This document shows, piece after piece, positions 18,641-29,500 of a DNA stretch of 64,000 nt (its first letter is position 1; every line of letters starts with the position of its first letter). The DNA lies in IMG/VR virus record IMGVR_UViG_3300021185_003853, positions 50,313 to 114,312 of that record; one strand, written 5' to 3'. The notes below the pieces were generated by a model. That model was not told the origin of the DNA. It searched no databases and saw nothing but the letters and a program-made list of their open reading frames with translations. Made by a program: the position numbers and the translations under genes. This stretch comes from a virus.

Positions 18641-21600
18641 ATGGCAATAAAATTTAGTCAACTACCAGCAACCACAACGCTTGCGAACAATGATTTGTTT
18701 GCCGTAACATCGACAAGTGAAAATACTTCAGTAAGTATTTCGTTCGCTAGCCTTAAAAATATAATGGTTGACGCTTCAACATTCACGGATAATGTGAATG
18801 ATGTCGTGAGTGCATTGAACTCATATACGGCCGCAGGAACATCACCCGCATTAAACGCAGGAACACTTGGCGGATTTGATAGTGCGCATCATTTAAATTG
18901 GGATAACCTAACAGGTGTTCCGACTGTTCTGTCTAACATGAAAAATGTGCCATTAGATTTACATGATTTTGATAATAGTAAAGACGGCGGCGGGTTTATT
19001 AAAATTGTTTCTGATGGAATTACAACTTCATTAGCATTTGATCTTGTCGATCAAGGTGTGACACAATCCACGACTGCTGTTACAACCGATTATGTGTCTG
19101 AAGGCACTCAAAATTTATACTACACCGATGATAGAGTAGAAGAATATTTTGATTCTAATTTTGCCACGTTTTTCAACAGCTATAGTACAACATTCGATCA
19201 AGGTGAAGTGACTGATAGTTATTATGATACTGTAGGATTCGCACCTTCAGGTACCCTTAGTGCAACGGGCTTGGGCAGAGTTATCAGGATTAGAAGCCAA
19301 GGACAGATTCCAGGCATGTCTGCTGATTATGTAAAAAGAGATCAGTCAGGCAGATTTGCGTCTTATCAACCAAATAAAGTCGTTCGATTATACGGCGCAG
19401 ATTTGCCATCAAGAGAAGACCTAACAAATCAATTAAACGTGACTGGTGAAACAGTCGGGTTTACAGCTGTGAGTGATGGCAATGCAGGCATTACTCCTGC
19501 GTTTGACTCTGCTAATGTTGATGTTGCCACTAATACGATCACATTTACCAGTCCTCATGGTCTTGTGACAGGCAATGATATTGTCTATAATTCTGGTCAA
19601 GGTACTGCTTTAGGTAATCTGACAAGCGGCGCAGCGTATTATGTTATTAAAATTAGTGAAACCGTTATTCAATTGGCTGATAGTTATGCAAATTCTGGCG
19701 CAGCTGGCGGCAGTGCAACGCCACGAACAATCACTACTCAAGGTACAGGAACAACTCATACAATAACCCCTATTGTTGTAAATAATCCATATCAAAGATT
19801 TACATATAGAGTGTGTGAATTTGATATGAACACTGGGCAAGTTGCGCCTGCAGCAACACCTGTTTCTATTAACGTAAGTGTTCCTGCAACAACTGATCCC
19901 GCAAATGTCACAACATTCTTGCAAGAAGATCGTGATGCGCTATTGAAATCCTTTAGCGTTGAAAATTTTGTAAAATTAAATTTTACTCACGTTATTGAGC
20001 TTGCAGTTGCTGACGGCGTATCTCCTAATCGAGGACTTGCTGTTTATAGGTCAATAGCACAAGTAAATACTGTTGATTCAACTTTGCAAGGTGTGAGTAA
20101 ACTTGTTGCTGTTTTAGGTCCTAAAGATTTAGTTAACGATTCATGGATCGATTATTACACTGATGATATTTTAGATTATTCACTTAAAGATCAAGACGAT
20201 AATTCATATATTCCTGAAAATACTGTACACTTTAAACCATTTAGTGAAGGCGCTGATTCCGAACGAGGTTGGGTAGACGCAACAATTGAAAGTGTACAAT
20301 TCGAAGATGAAATTAATGAATCGTTAAGTACCTTCATTGATGTTACGCTGAAATCAAGCGTTAAAATGAACTCAGGTGAAGTTAACGGTGTTTGGATCTC
20401 ACATAATGATACAAATGCAATCCAGACAGGCATTCTAAACAATGCAGGTCGTGGGCAAAAAGCAGTTAGGTTAAATCCTAAAAATTATGTCGTCTCGGGA
20501 ATAACTGTTCCTGCAAACTTCAGTGTCGAAGGATTTTCATATAATACAAAATTAACCAAGTTGCCTTGGTCAGGGTGGAACGGATCAACAACCGCATCCT
20601 CATCAAAAATAATTACTGTTCAAAGCGAGACGGTCGGCACACGAACAGTTACAAATTCAAGTTTTGTAGGATTTGATATTGACGGCAATGCTGTAAACTC
20701 AATAGCGTTCGATGACACAACATTTAAAGGCAAAAACTCTGCGATTGATTGTGGGCAAGGGTCTACTGGCGTATTGCTTGACAAAATCAGAATGACCAGT
20801 CCTATCGGCGGCGGAATTTATGCACCAGATTCAAAAAACCTTAAAGTTGTTTCATCAGAAATGGTAAATAGTGGTGTCACGGATAGACATGTTTTCTCGC
20901 CACTTGTCGCTGACGGCGGAGAAAATACATCAATTTCATCTAATAGATTTGAAAACTTCTCAGATAGTTTAGATGCATCTGTAACAAACAAGGGGGTTAT
21001 TGAAGGCAATATTATTTCAAATTGTGGTTCAGGTTTACTGATGTATGGGTCAAGATTTATGATCACAAGTCCTAACGTATTGACAGGACCTGCAGGTGAA
21101 TTCTTGCCACAACCTGATAGTTATAATTCAGAGTTTGATTCAATTAATATTGATCTCACATCTGCATCTATTGGTATTCCTATTACTGATTTCAATTCAG
21201 GTCCGTTTAAATATCAAGAAAACGGTGAAGTGTATGATCTTAGTACATCACCCCCTACATATAAAATATTTGCTATTAAGAAATCATCTCTCGGGGAAGA
21301 GTCAATTTGGATTGAAGATTTGCGACCACCAGAAAGTGATGCTGCAGACAAACAAACAATCGTAAATGTTTTCAATGCTGGCGCTGGTGGTGCAGCTATT
21401 AATACTGGAAGTGACACGATACCTTTACCAGATCACGATTTAGTTACGGGCGATCCTGTTGTCTATAATGAAAATGACGGAACGTACACATCATTAACAG
21501 ACGGTACAACGTATTTCGTTAATGTTGTAGGGACTGGTAATGATATGATTAAATTGTACGACACTCAAGTAAATGCGCTTGCTGGCGGTAGTGGCGGCCG

Positions 21601-22312
21601 AGTAAATCTTGGTGCTGTAGGGGGTGCTAGCAATAATGGAGCAAATCATACATTGACACGAAGTGCATATGTTGAAATGCGACCTGGCTCTGAAGGTGAC
21701 AATCCTCCTTCTGAGGGCGGATTCCAGTGGACAATACCATCTGCATCAGTACGCAGAATGAAAATTGCTGGTCAGCAATATACTGTTGATTACATGAAAA
21801 ATCCGAATAATACAATTTATCATACTTCTGGTGACCCTGATAACGATATACCACTCGGCACACCTTCAACCACCGTAGGTGATGCGGATCATGTTGGTTT
21901 AGGTTGGTCAGCATCAGTAACACAATATGTACTCAACGGCATCATTCAAAATGACCCGAGTGATCCTGCTATTTGGAGTGCGCAATATAACGACAACGGA
22001 AAAGATTATGCTAACTATACAGTTAAAGTTTCTGATTATAAATACTTAGCAGTAGGCCGTAAAGTTCGACCAACAGCAGCAGGCGCAACAGCACATGACA
22101 ACTTCAGTGCAGGTGACAATACTGTCGTTCCACCTCCTGCAGATTTTGGCGTCATTGAAAGCATTTCAGGGTCTGAAACATTAAAAGAAGTTGTAATAAA
22201 ATGGGAAAATGCAAATCCTGTTGTTAATGCAAGCCAAACAGCAGCGGTAGGATCAAGTGGAACATTAGAAGCAGAAAATAGTTTTGTAATCGCAACCGGA
22301 AGGATTAAATAA
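18641..22312 (+). CDS. Large fibre/tailspike-like protein with right-handed beta-helix and two dispersed modules
   Basis: A 1223-aa protein. The N-terminus (AIKFSQLPATTTLANNDLFAVTS) is a frequent start of marine phage fibres, followed by a short fibre motif with NLYYTDDRVEEYFDSNF (about 160-176). Residues about 610-845 read as a right-handed beta-helix: short turns with repeated N, G and hydrophobic positions such as VTNSSFVGFDIDGNAVNSI, TSISSNRFENFSDS and GVIEGNIISNCGSGLLM. This is the fold of tailspikes and pectate-lyase-like proteins; no catalytic Asp/Glu arrangement could be fixed. Two copies of the roughly 85-residue 'HGL..G..V.Y...LT.G..Y.V' module flank the helix, at about 287-377 and 918-1007. 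Likely a virion surface protein that binds, and may degrade, glycans; that role is inference. Confidence 0.75.
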   Translation: MAIKFSQLPATTTLANNDLFAVTSTSENTSVSISFASLKNIMVDASTFTDNVNDVVSALNSYTAAGTSPALNAGTLGGFDSAHHLNWDNLTGVPTVLSNMKNVPLDLHDFDNSKDGGGFIKIVSDGITTSLAFDLVDQGVTQSTTAVTTDYVSEGTQNLYYTDDRVEEYFDSNFATFFNSYSTTFDQGEVTDSYYDTVGFAPSGTLSATGLGRVIRIRSQGQIPGMSADYVKRDQSGRFASYQPNKVVRLYGADLPSREDLTNQLNVTGETVGFTAVSDGNAGITPAFDSANVDVATNTITFTSPHGLVTGNDIVYNSGQGTALGNLTSGAAYYVIKISETVIQLADSYANSGAAGGSATPRTITTQGTGTTHTITPIVVNNPYQRFTYRVCEFDMNTGQVAPAATPVSINVSVPATTDPANVTTFLQEDRDALLKSFSVENFVKLNFTHVIELAVADGVSPNRGLAVYRSIAQVNTVDSTLQGVSKLVAVLGPKDLVNDSWIDYYTDDILDYSLKDQDDNSYIPENTVHFKPFSEGADSERGWVDATIESVQFEDEINESLSTFIDVTLKSSVKMNSGEVNGVWISHNDTNAIQTGILNNAGRGQKAVRLNPKNYVVSGITVPANFSVEGFSYNTKLTKLPWSGWNGSTTASSSKIITVQSETVGTRTVTNSSFVGFDIDGNAVNSIAFDDTTFKGKNSAIDCGQGSTGVLLDKIRMTSPIGGGIYAPDSKNLKVVSSEMVNSGVTDRHVFSPLVADGGENTSISSNRFENFSDSLDASVTNKGVIEGNIISNCGSGLLMYGSRFMITSPNVLTGPAGEFLPQPDSYNSEFDSINIDLTSASIGIPITDFNSGPFKYQENGEVYDLSTSPPTYKIFAIKKSSLGEESIWIEDLRPPESDAADKQTIVNVFNAGAGGAAINTGSDTIPLPDHDLVTGDPVVYNENDGTYTSLTDGTTYFVNVVGTGNDMIKLYDTQVNALAGGSGGRVNLGAVGGASNNGANHTLTRSAYVEMRPGSEGDNPPSEGGFQWTIPSASVRRMKIAGQQYTVDYMKNPNNTIYHTSGDPDNDIPLGTPSTTVGDADHVGLGWSASVTQYVLNGIIQNDPSDPAIWSAQYNDNGKDYANYTVKVSDYKYLAVGRKVRPTAAGATAHDNFSAGDNTVVPPPADFGVIESISGSETLKEVVIKWENANPVVNASQTAAVGSSGTLEAENSFVIATGRIK

Positions 22313-22318
22313 AAAAAT

Positions 22319-25300
22319 ATGTCTAGTTTAACGAATATTAATAATAACACAAGGGTAGTCAATGTAGGTAGAACAACCCCAGTTGCTCCAGGTCAACAAC
22401 CTGCATCAAAATCAATTCCTGTTGTTCTGGCTACTGATCAAACCGCTATTCCTGTTGTTGAGCAGAATAAAGTTCAATCAGAAGTTTCATTATCTTTGTT
22501 GGGTATTCCTCGATCAGAAGTTGCCTTAGGTATTTTTGCAGACGTTAATACTTACGATGTAAACCCATCAGAATGGTCATCGAGTCCTCAATACTACATT
22601 TCGGGTGATATTGGCGGTCATGGTATTAAACATTTGCCGACTGAAGCGGGTGCGCTTGTTGAAGCACCTCGTGATGAAAGTGCTGTACTGACTTCAAAGC
22701 GTTTCTTCAGATATCAACCAGGTCGTGTATCTGCGGCAACATTCGGCATCAAGTCATCTATTTCAACTGCTGATTACGCAAGAAATCCTGCTATTCGCAA
22801 ATATGGCATCTTTGATAACTTTGACGGATATTATTGGGAAACAAAACAGTCAGGTAAAGGTGATAACTTTAATGTTGTGCGTAGAACACAATCTTTAATG
22901 CACTTTCCACCTTCGCCGTTTGGTTTAACTAATGAGGTTTTACGTAAACCCAACCCTGCTGCAGACGATGAACCTATACCGTACAATCAAACAGATGATT
23001 ATCGCATCATCGGTAAGGAAGGAAAAGAATTAAAAACAGATGTACTTGAGCGTGATAGACAAGTATTAAGTGATAATATCCTTAGTATCGCTAAAAACGC
23101 ATTCAATAATCTATTAACTGCATCTGGTGGCACCAACGACTTCGCTGATTTTTATAATAACACTAATGGTAATGGTAATAATAGTGCCAACGAAGGCCTT
23201 GCCACTCCTTATGACAGATACGAATTTAAACAAAAGTGTCATCGTGACGTTCAATTTGCTCTTAAGATGATGTTGATGGATCTTGAATGGGGCGGTGATG
23301 CACATACAAGAATCAATACAAAAAATTATCAAACAGGACTTTTCAACTCGTATTTTCCAAATACCGCCACCGGCACTCCTGTACCTCCGGGGCAATTTGA
23401 ACTTGATTTGCATACTAATGCAAGAGCGATTGCTGTCGGTTTGCCGGGATTGACTTCACCGGGTGTAAGTAAGATCGGAGCATTATACGACTTTTTAGTT
23501 AAAGTTTCTGGAACAAACAATAAAGGATTCTTTAACAGAATAGTTGCTGGCGTATCGGCAACCAATGCGTATCCGCCAATCACAGGCACCAATGCTTCAT
23601 TAACAACGCTAAGCTATGGGTCAAAGAGTAAAGTTGATACGCTCATTGATACAAGAAAGCATTATTGGTCGTATTTTGTATCGTCATTTGTATTTGTGAA
23701 TAATGATCCCGATAACACTGCCACTAAACAAACATACAAATTTAATGCATTTGCAAATTATCTTCCTGAAGGTTACAATGCTTCGTTGATAGGTAAAGAA
23801 TTAAGTGGGTCAAATTATCCTTATGCATTGAACGAGTCAATAGACGGTGTTCCGCTTGCTGACGCTGCTGACGTTCTTGCTGTAAATGAATTTTACAGAA
23901 ACATAAAATATAAATGTGCTCGAGATCTCGAATACATTGTCAACGGGTATAAGGATGATATTGTTGGCGGCGGTAATGCTCAGACCCTTTACAACGCATC
24001 AATGTATTATAAAGCTGCGGGGTTATCAATCTTTACACAGGAAGACAGTGATATTCCTCGTGAAGTTGCGAAACATAATCATCTAAAACAATGGATACAA
24101 TCAGATTTTGAGGATTCAGATATTACAGGATTTGATTTACCTGTCACATCACCAGAAATTGTTAAGTTAAACTCTTTGTATGGCATCATAGATTCCAACT
24201 TCGTTAGAGAAACAAAAGAAGGTGTTGAGTTAGGTAGTCGTGGATTCGCAGGTAACCTGATTGCATTTAGAGACGGATTGTTGATGACACATGCAGCCGT
24301 CAATGACCCTAGCATGCTGAAAGACGCTAAACAAATAAGAACAACTGTTAAAGAACAATTTGATGATAGTCAACCTACATGCTTTAAGTTGGCAACAGGT
24401 AACGTGACTTTCGGGCAAAATGTTAAGGTTCTAACAACAGGAAATGAAACGCAAATTAGTGACGGAAACAACTTCACTTCAGATACAACAGGCAATGTTG
24501 TCGAAACTGTTGTTGCTGAATACGGAGGCATTTATAAGGTCAGTCGTGTTTACGGTCCTACAGGCAGTGAATTTACTCTACAGGATCAAGACGGAAATGA
24601 TATCTATGCTATGAGAGGTTCTGCTGATAGTGGCACTCTTATCACAGATACAATTGTTATTGAAACTGTTGTTGCGTTTATTGGCGATGTTGTATACAAT
24701 CCTGCTGAATATAGATTGGCAACTGGCATCCGTGCAGAAAGAACGATTCAATCGTATGACGGCACCGATGATACTATTCAATACACAGAAAATACAGACC
24801 CATTCCCGAAAGGTATGCAATGGCCGTATCGATATTCATCATCTGCGCAATTAGGTGATGCGACTGCTAAGTTTATTGGGCACATCGATACCTCTTTGAG
24901 TCCTAATGATGCTACTGAAATAGGTACAATTCGTCAACAATATGATGAAATTAATTTTACACCTGAATATATTAACTGGATTAAGAATAATGTTAAACCA
25001 GAATATTGGGGTGTTTACGAATATCGTGTGCCACGGTCAAGATTCAGTCATGACAAATTAGACGGCAAAACGTCTAAGAGAGTTTACAGCGATTTAGCAA
25101 CAGGTAATACTGGTATTGTTCGTCCGGGCATGGAAGTGCTAGACGAAGACGGCATCTGGACAGATGCTGTATCAGAATATGATTTTGACTTCACTAAAGT
25201 AACGATGCTTAAAATTGAGTTCTCGTGGTATGGTGCGGTAGGTGCATTGTTCCTTGCTTATGTTCCAATCGGTAACGGCGAAGCACGATGGGTAAGAGTA

Positions 25301-26593
25301 CATCACCTAAGAGCATCGAATCAGTTGAAGATCGCATCTCTTGGTAACGCAACACTACCAATCACATACAATGTATATGGCGGAGGATCGCCAGCAGCAT
25401 TTGGTGACGGAGAGGTTGCAACGCATACTTACGGAAGTTCACAGAGCCACCATATTGTAAAATACGGTGCTTCATACTACATCGATGGTGGTGACCGTGG
25501 CACTGTTCGTCTGTACAGCCATAATAATAATAGCCCCGTTGCTGCATATGGCAAGAAATGGGAAATGGGACAAGCAATCACCAGCGGCGTTCTTAATTTG
25601 AATGGGCAAACTCAAACATCGGGTGGCGAAGCATTGCCAATGCTAGCTGGCGGCAATAATGATTTGTCGTTACAATACTTTATGGGTGCAGAGTTAAAGA
25701 CTAACAGTGCTCTTGATGCAGGCATTAAAGTTGTTTGGGTCGATACTGCTACTGATAGATTGTATTTCTCAAGAAATCCTATAGGAACTGGTGTTACATT
25801 GATTCCTGATCGTGGTGAACTTGTTTACGGATTAGAGACAAAAGATTTCATTCTAAGCACTGTTGAAGGAAACCCTGTACGTAACAGAGTACAAGTGTAC
25901 CCAACAAAGTTATCAAGTGCAAATCTTAACTCTGGTCCTGTTCGATTAACTATGAAAAGAACTCCGATATTCCAGACCCTTACAACTATTGATTCAAGTT
26001 CAGCGCTCGCAATAGGATCAGATCCTTATATTGTAAGTGCTTCTAATGACCCATTGAACGTAGCAGAAACGAATACATATTTACAAAACGGCGAATCAAT
26101 TTACGGATGGTTCCAGGGAGTTATCGGCGCAATTGACGAAGAAACAATTTTCGGCAGATTGTATAAGAAAACAAATAGTTATTATTTTGAAGTTTTGCAA
26201 TCATTTGGTGATACAATCACGCTCAATGCTGATGGCAAATTTCTTCCTGATGTGAGGTATGTGAGAAACCCCTCAGGTGAAATTACCGGCCTTGTTGCCG
26301 ACACAGTAACAAAAACAGAAGTTCCTTTGCAGGATACATTGACATCAATTAAAGTGTTTGATAATCCTGTTACACCCATTCCGGGTACAGGTGCCAATGT
26401 CGCTACGCTATACTTAGCACAAAATGGAACAGAGCAGTTAGATCTCGATACGTATTTTGATTATAATAAAGAATATCTATCCTACCCACTAACAGATGAA
26501 GCGGAAACATTGTATTTTGTTGTTGATAAAGATACAGCAGCAGATGCTACCCCGAATGAAATAGCAATAGGATTGACATGGGAAGAACAATAG
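22319..26593 (+). CDS. Giant virion structural protein, paralogue A
   Basis: A 1424-aa protein paired with the next gene. Shared blocks: SLSLLGIPRSEVALGIFADV (near 60), RFFRYQPGRVSAATFGI (near 128), a PRSRFSHDKLDG block near 905, KIEFSWYGAVGALFLAYVPI (near 962) and KYGASYYIDGGDRGTVRLYS. Unlike its paralogue it contains two C-x-R-D helical motifs, at C307 (CHRDVQFALKMMLMDL) and C533 (CARDLEYIVNGYKDD), which also occur four times in the protein at 40877. Large proteins with these blocks are common in marine T4-like virions, but their function is not established. It ends directly against the next gene's ATG with no spacer. No enzymatic motif is seen. Confidence 0.72.
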   Translation: MSSLTNINNNTRVVNVGRTTPVAPGQQPASKSIPVVLATDQTAIPVVEQNKVQSEVSLSLLGIPRSEVALGIFADVNTYDVNPSEWSSSPQYYISGDIGGHGIKHLPTEAGALVEAPRDESAVLTSKRFFRYQPGRVSAATFGIKSSISTADYARNPAIRKYGIFDNFDGYYWETKQSGKGDNFNVVRRTQSLMHFPPSPFGLTNEVLRKPNPAADDEPIPYNQTDDYRIIGKEGKELKTDVLERDRQVLSDNILSIAKNAFNNLLTASGGTNDFADFYNNTNGNGNNSANEGLATPYDRYEFKQKCHRDVQFALKMMLMDLEWGGDAHTRINTKNYQTGLFNSYFPNTATGTPVPPGQFELDLHTNARAIAVGLPGLTSPGVSKIGALYDFLVKVSGTNNKGFFNRIVAGVSATNAYPPITGTNASLTTLSYGSKSKVDTLIDTRKHYWSYFVSSFVFVNNDPDNTATKQTYKFNAFANYLPEGYNASLIGKELSGSNYPYALNESIDGVPLADAADVLAVNEFYRNIKYKCARDLEYIVNGYKDDIVGGGNAQTLYNASMYYKAAGLSIFTQEDSDIPREVAKHNHLKQWIQSDFEDSDITGFDLPVTSPEIVKLNSLYGIIDSNFVRETKEGVELGSRGFAGNLIAFRDGLLMTHAAVNDPSMLKDAKQIRTTVKEQFDDSQPTCFKLATGNVTFGQNVKVLTTGNETQISDGNNFTSDTTGNVVETVVAEYGGIYKVSRVYGPTGSEFTLQDQDGNDIYAMRGSADSGTLITDTIVIETVVAFIGDVVYNPAEYRLATGIRAERTIQSYDGTDDTIQYTENTDPFPKGMQWPYRYSSSAQLGDATAKFIGHIDTSLSPNDATEIGTIRQQYDEINFTPEYINWIKNNVKPEYWGVYEYRVPRSRFSHDKLDGKTSKRVYSDLATGNTGIVRPGMEVLDEDGIWTDAVSEYDFDFTKVTMLKIEFSWYGAVGALFLAYVPIGNGEARWVRVHHLRASNQLKIASLGNATLPITYNVYGGGSPAAFGDGEVATHTYGSSQSHHIVKYGASYYIDGGDRGTVRLYSHNNNSPVAAYGKKWEMGQAITSGVLNLNGQTQTSGGEALPMLAGGNNDLSLQYFMGAELKTNSALDAGIKVVWVDTATDRLYFSRNPIGTGVTLIPDRGELVYGLETKDFILSTVEGNPVRNRVQVYPTKLSSANLNSGPVRLTMKRTPIFQTLTTIDSSSALAIGSDPYIVSASNDPLNVAETNTYLQNGESIYGWFQGVIGAIDEETIFGRLYKKTNSYYFEVLQSFGDTITLNADGKFLPDVRYVRNPSGEITGLVADTVTKTEVPLQDTLTSIKVFDNPVTPIPGTGANVATLYLAQNGTEQLDLDTYFDYNKEYLSYPLTDEAETLYFVVDKDTAADATPNEIAIGLTWEEQ

Positions 26594-29500
26594 ATGCCAA
26601 GACAGGTCAAAATTGGATTTGATAAGGTACCATCACCTCCAGTAAAAACGTATCATCAACTTACCGACATTTTCGGTACGCCGCTAGAAGATCTAGCAGG
26701 CAACCCTCTTGTTACAGAAGAAAATTCTGTAATATCTACCTTCGCACAGGCAAACAATTCATTATCGAGTTTTGTTGCTAATAAAGAATCGTCAGAAAGC
26801 ATTCCTATAGCAGAGAAATTTGGCACTGACTCAGAGGTAAGTACTACACTCCTAGGTGTGACTCGTGCCGAAGAACAGTTGAGTTTATTTGCCGATGTAT
26901 CGACATATGGATTAGATGCATCTAATTGGAATTATTATACTGTAGGTCAAGGCAATTATCCTGTGCAATGGTATAGTAGAAAACATCCCGTTTTCGGCAA
27001 ACGAGGTTTTGCGGCATTTAAAGAAGAGACAAATGAGCAGGCATTGTACCTGAAATCTTTTCCTACGCAATTTCGTTATCCTCGTCATCCGAGCAAATCA
27101 ACTGACACCTTCTCTCCGACAAGTGATTTCGGTAAATACATAAGATTTATTGCTTTAGGAAGATGGCTATTTGAAATATGGAAAGATGTAGATCCTGTAT
27201 TTGCTGAAAACAACTTCTTGACAGATTGCTTGACTATTATCAGCTCATCAAAACAGCATATCCCAATAACAAAGCAATCATGGAACATGACTCCTGCGGG
27301 CGGATTTGCGTCTGAAGCACAATTCCATAATATAGTATACACATCAGATTCAAATAATGGCGATGACGATATACAAATTGCGATGGATCAAATTGAAAAA
27401 TGGACTCTGTTCTATTTCAGAATAAGAAATGAAACAGACACATATCCAAAATATGTGATTAATAACGGAGATGGATCAACGACAACATATCCTGTATTCA
27501 ATCTTGAGGTGTTTACAAATAATCCTATCCCAAATGTAGGACAATACTTGTATATTCGTGACTATGTAAGCGCTGAAGTAACACGTCCAGGAGGATCTTC
27601 AATAAACTCTTCAATAGGAGTTTTAGAAAGTCGAAAAACATTTAGGTATCAACCTGGTCGTGTATCAGGATTCACATTCGGATTAAGGTTAAAGAATAAT
27701 CCGGGGTCATCGGCGGACAAAATTGAATGGGGTTGTGCAAACCAGACAGATCAATATATGTTCCAGATTTCAGGTACAAAATTTAATATTGTTCGCAGGT
27801 CAACTATTGCGATTCCTAATGATGTTGTTGAAGAAGAAGGCGGCATGAACCTTGTTCCTGCTTCAGATTTCCAGACGGATGAACCAGAAGTCCCGCCAAG
27901 TCGTGATAACTCAAAACCTATGTACACTCTCACAATTCCTCGTGACAAATGGAACGGAGATAGATTAGACGGAAGTGGTCCCTCAGGGCATATCATTAAT
28001 CCTGAAAATGTTACAATGTACAAAATTGAATATTCATGGTATGGTGCAATTGGCGCAAAATTCTATGCATATGTTCCGATAGGTGGTGATGAATGCAGAT
28101 GGGTACGTCTACACACATTTGTAATCGAAAACAAATTACCTAATCCTGTTTTAGAGAACGCTGATTTTAAATTCAGATATGTGCTTTATAATAACGTAAC
28201 CGAGAATTTAACTGAACCTACGTTCATTTACAAATATGGGTCGTCATATTATATCGATGGAGGTGATGAAGGAAGTATTACTCTAAATTCAGTCACATCA
28301 GGTACAAGAACATTTGTAAACCCTAATAATACTGGCGCAATTATGGCGCTTCACCCCAAAGATTTAATATTTAACTCTTCAACAGATACGATATATGGCG
28401 GAACGGCTAACAATAAAAAAATATATCCGTTGACACTATCTGTATTTTCAAGTGATAATGTGCGTATTGATGTGAGTAAGGTTAAAGTTAGTCCTGATGG
28501 TCAACACGGCACAAAGTCGGTTGATCTTATAGCAGGCACTGCGTTCGAAAAAGATATTAAATTTACGATAACTGATAGAAGCCTTATAAATTTAACTGGT
28601 GATAGCCCGTCTTCATTTGATGTGCTAGACACAAACGCAAAGATTATCGGAGACGGTCTTTATAACATTTATACCGGCACTCTTTTCAACGCATTAAATG
28701 AAGTAAACACGACAAAGGCTGAGATACTGAGAAGAGAACAATATCGATTAGGTGCTGACACAATAGGTGAAGCGGTAAGGCTTGTTGACGACACAAGTAT
28801 TAATATTAATCCCACTGTAGACACAACAGTTTTCAATGCTAAACTTACTTCATATAGGAGTATAGTTGCATCTGACACTCCTATTCGAACTAATAGATTT
28901 AAAATACACTTCTTGAATCCCACAAAACGTGACTCGAGATATTCTTATTTTCATTGGGCTGATTTCGCAATAGGTGTTACTGGTGAAGCGCCGACAACAA
29001 CTGTTGAGAATACTCAAGCCGGACAACAAGGATATCTAAAATTTGGTGCATATGATCGTGTTTATCACGATACTATTCCTGAATCAGATTATGATAATAA
29101 TTATTATTTTGATATTAATAAGCAATTAATGGTTGAATGGACGAATCAACATCATGTTAATTCATTAAGAGATGTTGCTGATCTGCGTGAAGTAGAAGGA
29201 GCCCATGGCACCCGTCTCGAGCAAGATTATCGTATTCGGGGCACTGATCTACCTATGAGCAGAAAATTGTCTACTGGAAGAGTTAGCACAAAAGGTGTGC
29301 TAGGATGTGTTAAAGGTGAAGTGAGGGTTATAGAGTACCCGATATCTTTAATTGATGATCAAAATGTTCCCGTAAATGCTGACTTGAGGGTCGTCTTCAG
29401 TACTGCCGCATTTCCTCCTGTAACACAAAATACACTAGGAATTGCTGAATTAGGATTTAATGAGACAGGGTCGGGATATGTATTCATGACTGCGCCTGCT